Positions 18,106 to 26,585 of a stretch of DNA of 64,000 bases are shown in pieces; within the stretch, counting starts at the first letter, position 1; each line of letters begins with the position of its first letter. Where the stretch lies: the NCBI RefSeq assembly GCF_029504575.1, contig NZ_JAQFII010000001.1, positions 5,029,001 through 5,093,000 on the forward strand. The letters are read 5' to 3'. The position numbers were made by a program, and so were the translations under genes. This DNA is from Streptomyces sp. SPB162. GTDB taxonomy: Bacteria; Actinomycetota; Actinomycetes; Streptomycetales; Streptomycetaceae. The notes under the pieces were generated by a model that worked only from the letters and a program-made list of their open reading frames with translations, was not told the DNA's origin and did no database searches.

Positions 18106-19971
18106 ATGTCCACGCGCCACGATATTCGTAACGTCGCCATTGTCGCCCACGTCGACCACGGCAAGACGACCCTTGTCGACGCCATGCTCAAGCAGGCCGG
18201 CGCATTCGCTGCCCACCAGCACCTCGACGACCGCATGATGGACTCGAACGACCTGGAACGTGAGAAGGGCATCACGATCCTGGCCAAGAACACCGCCGTG
18301 AAGTATCACCCCAAGGGTGGTGGCGATGTCATCACGATCAACATCATCGACACCCCCGGCCACGCCGACTTCGGTGGTGAGGTCGAGCGAGGCCTGTCGA
18401 TGGTCGACGCGGTCGTGCTCCTCGTGGACGCCTCCGAGGGCCCGCTCCCGCAGACCCGCTTCGTGCTGCGCAAGGCGCTGACGGCGAACCTGCCGGTCAT
18501 CCTCTGCATCAACAAGACGGACCGCCCGGACTCCCGGATCGACGAGGTCATCAACGAGACCTACGACCTCTTCCTGGACCTGGACGCGACCGAGGAGCAG
18601 ATCGAGTTCCCGATCGTCTACGCCTGTGCCCGTGACGGCGTCGCCTCGCTGACCAAGCCGGAGAACGGCACGGTCCCCCCGGACAGCGACTCGCTGGAGC
18701 CGTTCTTCTCCACCATCCTGTCGACGGTCCCCGCCCCCCAGTACACCGAGGGCGCGCCGCTCCAGGCGCACGTCACCAACCTGGACGCCGACAACTTCCT
18801 CGGCCGTATCGCGCTGCTCCGCGTCGAGGAGGGCGAGCTCCGCAAGGGCCAGCAGGTCGCGTGGATGAAGCGTGACGGTTCGGTCACCCAGGTCAAGATC
18901 ACCGAGCTGCTGATGACCGAGGCGCTCACCCGTAAGCCGGCCGAGGTCGCGGGCCCCGGCGACATCTGCGCCGTGGCCGGTATCCCGGACATCACCATCG
19001 GCGAGACGCTGGCCGACCTGGAGAACCCGGTCGCGCTGCCGCTCATCACGGTCGACGAGCCGGCCATCTCCATGACCATCGGTACCAACACCTCGCCGCT
19101 GGTCGGCAAGGGCGGCAAGGGCCACAAGGTCACCGCCCGCCAGGTGAAGGACCGGCTGGACAAGGAGCTGATCGGTAACGTCTCGCTCCGCGTGCTGCCG
19201 ACCGAGCGTCCCGACGCCTGGGAGGTCCAGGGCCGTGGCGAGCTGGCGCTGGCGATCCTCGTCGAGCAGATGCGCCGCGAGGGCTTCGAGCTGACCGTCG
19301 GCAAGCCGCAGGTCGTCACCAAGGTGATCGACGGCAAGGTCCACGAGCCGGTCGAGCGCATGACGATCGACTGCCCCGAGGAGTACCTCGGCGCGATCAC
19401 GCAGCTGATGGCGACCCGCAAGGGCCGCATGGAGACCATGACGAACCACGGCTCCGGCTGGGTCCGCATGGAGTTCGTCGTCCCCGCCCGCGGTCTGATC
19501 GGCTTCCGCACGGAGTTCCTCACGGACACCCGCGGCACCGGTATCGCGCACAGCATCTTCGAGGGTCACGAGCCGTGGTTCGGCGACCTGCGCACCCGCA
19601 ACAACGGTTCCCTGGTGGCGGACCGCGCCGGCGTCGTGACGCCGTTCGCGATGATCAACCTCCAGGAGCGCGGCGTGATCTTCGTCGAGGCGACCACCGA
19701 GGTGTACGAGGGCATGATCATCGGTGAGAACTCGCGCTCCGACGACATGGACGTGAACATCACCAAGGAGAAGAAGCTCACCAACATGCGCGCCGCCTCC
19801 GCGGACAACACCGAGAACGTGGTGCCGCCGCGCAGGCTGTCGCTGGAGCAGTCCCTCGAGTTCTGCCGCGAGGACGAGTGCATCGAGGTCACGCCGGAGA
19901 CCGTGCGTATCCGCAAGGTCGTCCTGGACCAGAAGGAGCGCGGTCGCGCGTACTCGCGCGCCAAGCGCTGA
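18106..19971 (+). CDS. typA: Ribosome-associated translational GTPase TypA/BipA
   Basis: This 621-aa EF-G-like GTPase starts at ATG 18106 behind GGGAGAAG. The G motifs are AHVDHGKTTLVD (G1), DTPGHADFGGEVERGLS (G3) and NKTDRPDSR (G4). Switch I contains NDLEREKGITILAKNTAV, the TypA form of the REKGIT motif. Beta-barrel and EF-G III/V-like domains follow, then the TypA-specific C-terminal domain (ARGLIGFRTEFLTDTRGTG). TypA assists ribosome assembly and stress adaptation. The gene is monocistronic, closed by a strong terminator at 19999. Codon usage is strongly biased to C-ending codons, as expected for a highly expressed gene. Confidence 0.97.
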   Translation: MSTRHDIRNVAIVAHVDHGKTTLVDAMLKQAGAFAAHQHLDDRMMDSNDLEREKGITILAKNTAVKYHPKGGGDVITINIIDTPGHADFGGEVERGLSMVDAVVLLVDASEGPLPQTRFVLRKALTANLPVILCINKTDRPDSRIDEVINETYDLFLDLDATEEQIEFPIVYACARDGVASLTKPENGTVPPDSDSLEPFFSTILSTVPAPQYTEGAPLQAHVTNLDADNFLGRIALLRVEEGELRKGQQVAWMKRDGSVTQVKITELLMTEALTRKPAEVAGPGDICAVAGIPDITIGETLADLENPVALPLITVDEPAISMTIGTNTSPLVGKGGKGHKVTARQVKDRLDKELIGNVSLRVLPTERPDAWEVQGRGELALAILVEQMRREGFELTVGKPQVVTKVIDGKVHEPVERMTIDCPEEYLGAITQLMATRKGRMETMTNHGSGWVRMEFVVPARGLIGFRTEFLTDTRGTGIAHSIFEGHEPWFGDLRTRNNGSLVADRAGVVTPFAMINLQERGVIFVEATTEVYEGMIIGENSRSDDMDVNITKEKKLTNMRAASADNTENVVPPRRLSLEQSLEFCREDECIEVTPETVRIRKVVLDQKERGRAYSRAKR

Positions 19972-19998
19972 CGCCTTCCGCTCGGATCACCGGGTGAC

Positions 19999-20031
19999 GA
20001 GGGGCCCGGGGACGTCGTCCCCGGGCCCCTC
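19999..20031 (+). terminator. typA terminator hairpin
   Basis: GAGGGGCCCGGGGA (19999-20012) and TCCCCGGGCCCCTC (20018-20031) form a perfect 14-bp stem with loop CGTCG, directly followed by GGGTTTTCGG. It starts 28 bp after the typA stop. Confidence 0.85.
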
Positions 20032-20151
20032 GGGTTTTCGGGGTGCGGGCCGGGGCCTCTTGGGTTTTCGGGGTGCGGGCCGGGGCCCCTCGGGTTTTTG
20101 GGGCGTGGGCCGGGGCCTCTTGGGTTTTTGGGGCGCGGGCCCCTTGGTCTC
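20032..20151 (+). repeat. Four tandem 30-bp units reiterating the terminator tail
   Basis: The units are 20032-20061, 20062-20091, 20092-20121 and 20122-20151. Each begins GGGTTTT(T/C) and continues with a G-rich stretch containing GCGGGC and GGCC. Each junction (CCTCTT or CCCCTC) repeats the 3' edge of the typA terminator. Units 1 and 2 are nearly identical; unit 4 is the most diverged. The array looks like slippage amplification of the terminator tail. The open frames across it encode only Pro/Arg/Lys repeats and are not genes. Confidence 0.8.
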
Positions 20152-20224
20152 TTGGGACGCGTCGCGGGGGTTCGCTGTGTTTCGGGACCCGGCCCAGGCC
20201 CTCTGCGGGGCTTCCAGGGTGCCG

Positions 20225-20254
20225 AGGGGGCCGCGTGACGTCACGCGGCCCCCT
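20225..20254. terminator. Perfect 30-bp palindrome between convergent genes
   Basis: AGGGGGCCGCGTGAC (20225-20239) is followed without a spacer by its exact complement GTCACGCGGCCCCCT (20240-20254). It lies between the right-facing typA unit and the left-facing SnoaL-like gene. As RNA the arms could form a hairpin from either strand, so a bidirectional terminator is likely. The GTGACGTCAC centre could also be bound by a dimeric protein. Confidence 0.6.
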
Positions 20255-20405
20255 GGGGCCGGCTCGTGCCGTGGCGCCGGTGGCGGGCCCGCCGGGATGC
20301 TGGACGGGCACCAGGCGGTCGCTGAGGCGTCACGGGGACGCCGCGGGGACGCCACCCGGGCATCCTCCGCAGGGGCCCGGGGAGTTGACCCCCTGGACCC
20401 CCTCC

Positions 20406-20858
20406 TCACCCCGCCTCGGCGGGAGCGGTCGCGCTACCCGGGACGATCCAGGCCGGCGGCTGCAGCACCGGGGTCTTCCAGTAGATGTCGAGCCGGGCGA
20501 TGAGCCCGTCCTCGCCGAGTTCCATGACGTTCGCGAACGACATCACGTTCCGCTCGTCCGCCGCCGTCGGCTGGATGGTCTCGACGGCCTCGTTCAGCGC
20601 CCGCCGGCCGTCCGCGCTGAGGAACGTGCGGCGCGACTCCAGGCGGTGGAAGGCCATCCGCTCCGTCACCCGTGAGACGAACGCCACATAGGCCTCCCGG
20701 CCGCGGACGGTGTCCTCCTCGTCGCCCCGCATCCCGACGCGTACGAAATCCTCCGCCAGAGTGGAGGCGACCAGCCCCCAGTCATGCGTATCGACTCCCC
20801 GCCAGAACGACTCCACCGTCTCCTCGCGCCGAGCGTGTTTCGTCTCATAATGGGGCAC
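20406..20858 (-). CDS. SnoaL/NTF2-like family protein
   Basis: This protein of about 150 aa has the cone-shaped NTF2-like pattern. An N-terminal helix (EETVESFWRGVDTHDWGLV) is followed by LAEDFVRVGM, then GREAYVAFVSRV, and strands ending GLIARLDIYWKTP. Such proteins are small isomerases, dehydratases or ligand binders. GTG 20858 is favoured because AAGGGA lies 6-7 nt upstream. A longer frame starts at GTG 20885. A TetR-like palindrome lies 31 bp before the chosen start. The VOC-fold gene upstream on the same strand ends 62 bp away, so this gene may have its own regulated promoter. Confidence 0.7.
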   Translation of the reverse strand: MPHYETKHARREETVESFWRGVDTHDWGLVASTLAEDFVRVGMRGDEEDTVRGREAYVAFVSRVTERMAFHRLESRRTFLSADGRRALNEAVETIQPTAADERNVMSFANVMELGEDGLIARLDIYWKTPVLQPPAWIVPGSATAPAEAG

Positions 20859-20888
20859 TGGGGATCCCTTCCCGCGGTCGGCCACAGA

Positions 20889-20901
20889 ACTGACGGTCAG
20901 T
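20889..20901. promoter_or_regulatory. TetR-like operator candidate
   Basis: ACTGACGGTCAGT is a perfect 13-bp palindrome about a central G. It lies just upstream of the SnoaL-like gene and just downstream of the VOC gene stop. TGAC-x-GTCA cores are typical of TetR-family operators. No TetR gene is in the window, so the regulator would act in trans. Confidence 0.5.
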
Positions 20902-20920
20902 CAGATTAGCCGTCCGCCCC

Positions 20921-21331
20921 TCAGGAGGCGATGGGTGCGACCAGCTCGACCTCGAACCCCTCGGCGTTCTCCAGGTAGGCCGCGTAGTGCGCCTCGCCGC
21001 CCGCGAACGGGTGCCGGTCGGGGAACATCAGGGTCCAGCCGTGCCGGGGGCCCTGGGCCGCCAACTCGTCCGCCATGGCGCGGTCGGCCACGTGGAAGGC
21101 CAGGTGGTTGAGGCCGGGCCGGCGCCGTTCGTGCCGGTCGCCGGCGAGGGCGGGGGAGCGCTCGATCACGATGTAGGTGGCGCCGAGCTTCCAGCTGCGG
21201 CCCGCCGGCCAGTCCTGGAACGGGGCGTAGCCGAGCTCGCCCAGCAGCCAGCCCCACTCGGCGGTCGCGGCCGGCAGGTCGGCGACCCACAGCTCGACAT
21301 GGTGCAGCAGTCCGGAAGTCTCCTGGCTCAT
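20921..21331 (-). CDS. VOC-family (glyoxalase/bleomycin-resistance fold) protein
   Basis: The 136-aa protein has paired beta-alpha-beta-beta-beta modules: HHVELWVADLPAATAEWGWL at the N-terminus and GLNHLAFHVADRAMADELAA in the middle, ending YLENAEGFEVELVAP. His in HHVELWV, the His of LNHLAFHV and the final Glu in FEVELV are the usual metal ligands of the family. Members act as lyases, dioxygenases or drug-binding proteins. The substrate here is unknown. ATG 21331 was chosen; TTG 21343 gives four more residues and has GGGAA nearby. Confidence 0.8.
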   Translation of the reverse strand: MSQETSGLLHHVELWVADLPAATAEWGWLLGELGYAPFQDWPAGRSWKLGATYIVIERSPALAGDRHERRRPGLNHLAFHVADRAMADELAAQGPRHGWTLMFPDRHPFAGGEAHYAAYLENAEGFEVELVAPIAS

Positions 21332-21767
21332 GGGTCGATTCAACAGGTTCCCGCAGGAGAGCGGGCCCGGTCGTATCGGGGACGCGCCGGGCGTGACCCG
21401 CGTAGACTCGCCATGGCTTTTTCACGCCGGTCGCAACCGATTTCACCAGGGCCGTGTCCGCATAGCGGACGCGATTCGCCGGATGTTGCGTTAACAGTCC
21501 GTTTCGCGGGTGTCTGTCTACGTTCCAAATGTCCGAAATGTGGGCCAAGTTCGTGCCTGATGTGATCAAAGCGAGACCATTTGGGTGTGGTTACGCGCCT
21601 AAACGTGCCCGATAGTGGGACGCAGTTCAGCTCGGGTCAATGGGTCCAAGCGCTTATGGGGAGCGCCGACTCACGAGCAACAGAGGGCCGGTTTCGCTGT
21701 CAGGGGTGTCAGCGGATGGTCGGCCTTCTTTTCACGTCACAACAGTGAACTCCTGAGGAGGCAATCC
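21332..21767 (+). other. Upstream region of oligopeptide importer operon 1
   Basis: This spacer of roughly 436 bp lies between the divergent VOC gene and the first binding-protein gene. It is noticeably richer in A and T than its surroundings (about 21480-21610), as expected for promoters. No open frame in it resembles a protein, and I could not assign a convincing -35/-10 pair. A GAGGAGG ribosome site immediately precedes ATG 21768. Confidence 0.4.
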
Positions 21768-23414
21768 ATGCGCGGTGCCAAGAGCGCCAAGTGGGTCGTT
21801 GGCGCGGTCATCGTTGCTCTTGCAGCGACCGCTTGCGGCGGCGACAACAAGGACGACAAGTCGACCGGAAGCGGTAAGGCCGGTGGCACCTTCAGCCTCG
21901 GTATCTCCGAGCCGGTCGCCATCGACCCGTACAACTCGCAGGAGTCCGAGGGCATCCTCGTCACGGACAACCTGTTCACGGGTCTGTACGAGCCGACCGC
22001 GGACGGCAAGGTCATACCGGCCCTCGCGACCTCCAAGACGGTCAGCGACGACGGCAAGACCTGGACCTTCAAGATCAAGTCCGGCACCAAGTTCACCAAC
22101 GGCGAGCCGGTCAACGCCGAGGCGTTCATCCGTGGCTGGACCCGCGTCGCCGCGAAGGCCTCGGCCTCCGACGTCGCGTACCACCTCGGTGGCATCGACG
22201 GCTTCGACGCGCTGCAGGCGGGCACGGCGACCACGCTCTCCGGCCTGAGCGCCCCGGACGAGAACACCATCCAGGTGAAGCTCTCCGCGCCTGACTTCGA
22301 GTTCGACGTCAAGACCACGCACACCGCCTTCTCGCCGGTCCCCAAGGTCGCGGGCGCCGCCAAGAACCAGGCGTACAACGATGCCCCCATCGGCAACGGC
22401 CCCTTCAAGATGTCGGGCAAGTGGGAGCACAACAAGGCCATCACGCTCGTCCGCAACGACGACTACGGCCTGACCAAGGCCAAGCTCGACACGGTCAAGA
22501 TCGCCATCCTGAACTCGGCGAGCGCGGCCAACCTCGAGTACCAGGGCTTCCAGTCGGGCCAGTTCGACTGGGCCCGTATGCCCACCCCGCAGCTGACCGC
22601 CGCCAAGGCGAAGTACAGCGCCCAGGGTGAGTGGATCCAGGAAAACACCAACGGCATGAACTACCTGCTGCCGATCACGGACAACGGTCCGATGAAGGAC
22701 GCCAAGGCCCGTCAGGCCGTGTCCTACGCGATTGACCGCGACGCGATCATCGCGGGTGTCTTCCAGGGCATGCAGACGAAGTCGACGACGATCCTGCCGC
22801 CGGCCTTCGCGGACGTGTACCAGAAGGACCTCTGCGCCACCTGCATCAAGCAGGACAAGGAGAAGGCGAAGACCCTCGCGGCTGAGGGTGGTCTGAAGCC
22901 GGGCACCGAGATCCACATCGGCTTCAACACCGGTGGTGGCCACGAAGAGTGGGTCCAGGCCGTCGTCCAGCAGCTCAAGGACGTCCTCGGTCTGAACGTC
23001 AAGATGGACGCGAAGCCCTTCAAGGAGCTTCTCGCGGCCCAGCAGGCCCCGGGTGCGACCGGTGCCTACCGCTTCGCGTGGGGCGCGGACTACCCGACGC
23101 CGGACAACTTCCTGTACCCGCTCCTGGACAGCAAGTCCATCAACAAGGACGAGGCGGGCAAGGTCACCGGTGACAACCGTGGCCGCTACAACAACCCGGC
23201 CTTCGACACGATCCTCGCCCAGGCTCGTGCCACGAAGGACTCCGCGGCCCGCAACACGCTCTACAAGCAGGCGGAGAAGGTCGCGATGGACGACCAGGCT
23301 CTGATCCCGCTGTGGAACCGTACGCAGCTGCGTCTCGCGAACACCAAGAAGTGGTCGAACATCAAGATGGACTTCCACGAGGACCCGAACCTCGCCGAGA
23401 TCAGCGCGAAGTAG
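21768..23414 (+). CDS. Oligopeptide ABC importer 1: binding lipoprotein (OppA-like)
   Basis: This 548-aa family 5 solute-binding lipoprotein starts at ATG 21768 behind GAGGAGG. The signal peptide MRGAKSAKWVVGAV ends in ATAC (Cys23). GGTFSLGISEPVAIDPYN opens the mature fold, ATSKTVSDDGKTWTFKIKSG carries the family core, and RQAVSYAIDRDAII is in lobe two. A Cys pair (LCATC) lies at about residue 361. It captures peptides outside the cell and delivers them to the permease encoded by the next genes. It heads an A-B-C-D-F operon. A hairpin separates it from the permease gene, consistent with binding protein being made in excess. Confidence 0.92.
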   Translation: MRGAKSAKWVVGAVIVALAATACGGDNKDDKSTGSGKAGGTFSLGISEPVAIDPYNSQESEGILVTDNLFTGLYEPTADGKVIPALATSKTVSDDGKTWTFKIKSGTKFTNGEPVNAEAFIRGWTRVAAKASASDVAYHLGGIDGFDALQAGTATTLSGLSAPDENTIQVKLSAPDFEFDVKTTHTAFSPVPKVAGAAKNQAYNDAPIGNGPFKMSGKWEHNKAITLVRNDDYGLTKAKLDTVKIAILNSASAANLEYQGFQSGQFDWARMPTPQLTAAKAKYSAQGEWIQENTNGMNYLLPITDNGPMKDAKARQAVSYAIDRDAIIAGVFQGMQTKSTTILPPAFADVYQKDLCATCIKQDKEKAKTLAAEGGLKPGTEIHIGFNTGGGHEEWVQAVVQQLKDVLGLNVKMDAKPFKELLAAQQAPGATGAYRFAWGADYPTPDNFLYPLLDSKSINKDEAGKVTGDNRGRYNNPAFDTILAQARATKDSAARNTLYKQAEKVAMDDQALIPLWNRTQLRLANTKKWSNIKMDFHEDPNLAEISAK

Positions 23415-23422
23415 TCACACAC

Positions 23423-23441
23423 CGCCGCACCCTGTGCGGCG
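23423..23441 (+). terminator. Intra-operon hairpin after binding-protein gene 1
   Basis: CGCCGCAC (23423-23430), loop CCT and GTGCGGCG form a perfect stem 9 nt after the binding-protein stop and 150 bp before the permease start. It is a likely partial terminator or RNA stabiliser that sets binding-protein excess. Confidence 0.55.
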
Positions 23442-23590
23442 TGAACCGGGGGTCGTGGCATCGAGTGAAGACTCGGTCGCCCCGGCCCCCGGCCCCCGTC
23501 GGGTGCGGTGTGATCCACCGCCCCGTCCAGGCGCGCCCGACCCGGGCGTTGTGGCTGCTTCGGTGCGGCAGCGAGGTAGAGAGGTAAGTC

Positions 23591-24514
23591 ATGGGAAGGT
23601 ATGTGGTCCGCAGGCTGGGCCAGCTGGTCGTCGTCGTGCTTGGTGCGACGATGATCCTGTTCGCCTGCCTGTTCGTGCTCCCGGGTGACCCGGTGGGCTC
23701 GATCGGCGGCGACAAGGCGCGTGATCCCGCGGTCGTCAAGGAACTGCGGCAGCGGTACGGGCTCGACGACCCGCTGGTCGTGCAGTACGTGCACTACGTG
23801 GAGAAGCTCGGCAAGGGCGATCTGGGTGAGGACTACACCCAGGGCCGCTCGGTCAACGAGATCCTCCAGCCCAAGCTGGTGAACACGGCGAAGCTCGCGG
23901 TGACCGCGATCATCTTCGACGTCATCCTGGGCCTGAGCGTCGGTGTGCTGGCGGCGATGCGCAGATACTCGGTCTGGGACGTGTCGGTGACGTTCCTCAC
24001 GACCCTTGCGGTCGGCGTACCTTCCATCGTTATCGGCATGATCCTGCAGCGGTTCTTCGTCGTGGAGCTGGGCTGGTTCCCGCTGCTGTCCGACGGGTCG
24101 TTCAACTCGATGGTGCTGCCCGCGGTGACGCTGGCCATCATCGACGCCGCGCTCGTCGCGCAGATCGCCCGGAGCACCATGCTCGAGGTGCTGCGCGCGG
24201 ACTACGTCAAGACGGCGGTGGCCAAGGGCCTGCCGCGCCGGACGATCCTGCTCCGGCACATCATGCGCAACTCGGTCATCCCGGTGATCACTTACCTCGG
24301 TATCTCCTTCGGCGGTCTGCTCGGCGGTGCGCTCATCACCGAGACGATCTTCAACTGGGACGGCATCGGACTCGCGCTGATCACGGCGATTCAGTCGCAG
24401 AACAACCCGATCATCGTCGGCGTGGTGACGTACAGCGTTGCTGTCTTCATCCTGCTGAACCTGATCGTCGATCTGCTCTACGCCGCACTCGATCCGCGAA
24501 TCCGCCTCTCCTGA
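23591..24514 (+). CDS. Oligopeptide ABC importer 1: permease (OppB/DppB-like)
   Basis: This 307-aa inner-membrane subunit starts at ATG 23591 (MGRYVVRRLGQLVVVVLGAT). It has six helices: the first at about 9-29, then five in the BPD_transp_1 core from about 95. The cytoplasmic EAA loop, contacted by the ATPases, contains ADYVKTAVAKGLPRRTILLR. The C-terminus DLLYAALDPRIR is typical of OppB/DppB. It forms the channel with the OppC-like protein encoded 34 bp downstream. Confidence 0.93.
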   Translation: MGRYVVRRLGQLVVVVLGATMILFACLFVLPGDPVGSIGGDKARDPAVVKELRQRYGLDDPLVVQYVHYVEKLGKGDLGEDYTQGRSVNEILQPKLVNTAKLAVTAIIFDVILGLSVGVLAAMRRYSVWDVSVTFLTTLAVGVPSIVIGMILQRFFVVELGWFPLLSDGSFNSMVLPAVTLAIIDAALVAQIARSTMLEVLRADYVKTAVAKGLPRRTILLRHIMRNSVIPVITYLGISFGGLLGGALITETIFNWDGIGLALITAIQSQNNPIIVGVVTYSVAVFILLNLIVDLLYAALDPRIRLS

Positions 24515-24547
24515 CCCTCAGGGTCGTCCCGAATTAGGAGTCACACC

Positions 24548-25477
24548 ATGACTGAGGTCGTCACGGGCATGGATGGGTCGGGTACCGCGGCCGGTCCGAT
24601 CCCGGCCGCGCCGAGCGCAGCCGAACCGAGCGTCGCGAGGGTCAGCAACTGGAGCGAGATCCGCGCCCGCTTCCTCGCCAACAAGCTGGCCGTCGTCGGC
24701 CTGCTCATCATCGTCATCCTCCTGGTGGTGGCGGTGTTCGCCCCGCTCATCGCGCCTGCGGACCCGCTGCACCAGGATCTGATGAACACCCTGAAGGAAC
24801 CGAGCGGCAAGCACTGGCTGGGGACCGACGCCCTCGGCCGTGACCAGCTCTCCAGGATCATCTACGGCAGCCGGATCGCCATGATCGTCGGCCTTGCCTC
24901 GATCCTGCTCGCCTGCGTCATCGGCGTCACCCTGGGTGCGATAGCCGGCTACTTCGGCCGCATCTGGGACACCGTGATCATGCGCGTGGCGGACGTGTTC
25001 TTCGCCTTCCCGCTGCTCGTCGGCGCGATCGTCATCATCCTGCTGATGGGTCGCGGCGTACTGCCCGTCGTGATCTCGCTGGGCATCTTCTCCTGGGCCA
25101 CCTTCGCCCGTCTGCTGCGCAGCCAGATCCTGTCGGTGCGCGAGATGGACTACGTGCACGCCGCCAAGGCGCTGGGCGCGACCCGGCGCAGGATCGTGCT
25201 GAAGCACATCCTCCCCAACTCCGTGACGTCGGTGGTGGTCTACGCGGCCAGCAGCGTCGGCATCGCGATCGTGGCGGAGGCGTCGCTGTCCTTCCTCGGT
25301 GTCGGGGTCAGCCCCGAGGTCGCCGAGTGGGGAAACATGATCTTCGCGGGCAAGGACTTCATGGGGGTCAAGGACTACCTGTGGCTCTACCCCAGCCTGG
25401 CGATCGTCATCACCGCGCTCGGCTTCGTCTTCCTCGGCAACGGCCTGCGCGACGCGCTCGACCCGAAGCTCCGGTGA
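24548..25477 (+). CDS. Oligopeptide ABC importer 1: permease (OppC/DppC-like)
   Basis: This 309-aa second permease subunit has an Ala/Pro-rich N-terminal tail (about 1-35) and a first helix at about 51-73 (LAVVGLLIIVILLVVAV). The OppC motif GTDALGRDQLSRIIYGSRIA (about 97-116) and a five-helix core follow. The EAA loop is MDYVHAAKALGATRRRIVLK. The C-terminus is GLRDALDPKLR, the OppC hallmark. A GGAG site precedes ATG 24548. It pairs with the OppB-like protein. Confidence 0.93.
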   Translation: MTEVVTGMDGSGTAAGPIPAAPSAAEPSVARVSNWSEIRARFLANKLAVVGLLIIVILLVVAVFAPLIAPADPLHQDLMNTLKEPSGKHWLGTDALGRDQLSRIIYGSRIAMIVGLASILLACVIGVTLGAIAGYFGRIWDTVIMRVADVFFAFPLLVGAIVIILLMGRGVLPVVISLGIFSWATFARLLRSQILSVREMDYVHAAKALGATRRRIVLKHILPNSVTSVVVYAASSVGIAIVAEASLSFLGVGVSPEVAEWGNMIFAGKDFMGVKDYLWLYPSLAIVITALGFVFLGNGLRDALDPKLR

Positions 25478-25535
25478 GGCGCCCCCATGAGTCGGACCCC
25501 CACGAGCTACGAGCAAGCAGGACGAAGGTGACGGC

Positions 25536-26585
25536 ATGACCACGGTCGAAACGGCCGCCGAGAGCACTGGAACGACCGCCGCCGGCGGGCCCTTGCTCGA
25601 AGTGCGCGACCTCCACGTGGAATTCAAGACCCGCGACGGTGTGGCCAAGGCCGTCAACGGCGTCAACTACAGCGTGAGCGCCGGTGAGACGCTGGCGGTG
25701 CTCGGCGAGTCGGGCTCCGGCAAGTCGGTGACCGCCCAGGCGATCATGGGCATCCTGGACAGCCCTCCCGGGCGCGTCGCGCACGGCGAGATCCTCTTCC
25801 ACGGGCAGAACATCCTGGCCCTGCCGGAGAGCGAGCGGCGCAAGCTGCGCGGCAACAAGATGGCGATGATCTTCCAGGACGCGCTGTCCTCGCTGAACCC
25901 GGTGCTCTCCGTCGGCTTCCAGCTGGGCGAGATGTTCCGCGCGCACCAGGGGGTGTCGAGGAAGGACGCGAAGAAGAAGGCCATCGAACTGATGGACCGC
26001 GTCCGGATCCCGGCGGCCCGGGAGCGGGTCGGTGACTTCCCGCACCAGTTCTCCGGCGGTATGCGCCAGCGCATCATGATCGCGATGGCGATCGCCCTCG
26101 AGCCCGACCTGATCATCGCGGACGAGCCGACCACCGCGCTCGACGTGACGGTCCAGGCCCAGGTCATGGACCTGCTCGCGGAGCTCCAGCGCGAGTCCAA
26201 CATGGGTCTGATCCTGATCACCCACGACCTCGGCGTCGTCGCCGACGTCGCGGACAAGATCGCGGTGATGTACGCGGGCCGGATCGTCGAGACCGCCCCC
26301 GTGCACGAGATCTACGCACGGCCGGCCCACCCGTACACCAAGGGCCTGCTCAAGTCGATCCCGCGCCTGGACCAGAAGGGCCAGGAGCTCTACGCGATCA
26401 AGGGCCTCCCGCCGAACCTGCTGGCGGTTCCGTCCGGCTGCGCGTTCAACCCGCGCTGCGAGATGGCGCAGGACATCTGCCGGACCGATGTGCCGCCGCT
26501 GTACACGGTGACCGAGGCCGACGGCGCCGAACTGCCGGGCCGTGGCAGCGCTTGCCACTTCTGGAAGGAGACGATCCATGGCTGA
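25536..26585 (+). CDS. Oligopeptide ABC importer 1: ATPase (OppD/DppD-like)
   Basis: This 349-aa ATP-hydrolysing subunit has Walker A GESGSGKS, signature FSGGMRQR, Walker B LIIADEPTTALD and switch THDLGVVADVAD. The C-terminal oligopeptide/dipeptide domain has four cysteines (CAFNPRC, IC, SAC), positioned as in OppD/DppD proteins known to carry a [4Fe-4S] cluster. It works as a heterodimer with the OppF-like ATPase, whose start codon lies inside its 3' end (8-base overlap). Confidence 0.93.
   Translation: MTTVETAAESTGTTAAGGPLLEVRDLHVEFKTRDGVAKAVNGVNYSVSAGETLAVLGESGSGKSVTAQAIMGILDSPPGRVAHGEILFHGQNILALPESERRKLRGNKMAMIFQDALSSLNPVLSVGFQLGEMFRAHQGVSRKDAKKKAIELMDRVRIPAARERVGDFPHQFSGGMRQRIMIAMAIALEPDLIIADEPTTALDVTVQAQVMDLLAELQRESNMGLILITHDLGVVADVADKIAVMYAGRIVETAPVHEIYARPAHPYTKGLLKSIPRLDQKGQELYAIKGLPPNLLAVPSGCAFNPRCEMAQDICRTDVPPLYTVTEADGAELPGRGSACHFWKETIHG

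Noticed and set aside
19889..20503. Open frames over the typA terminator repeats on both strands
   Set aside because: They encode only iterated Pro/Arg/Lys or Gly/Arg motifs of the tandem units and overlap strong terminators.
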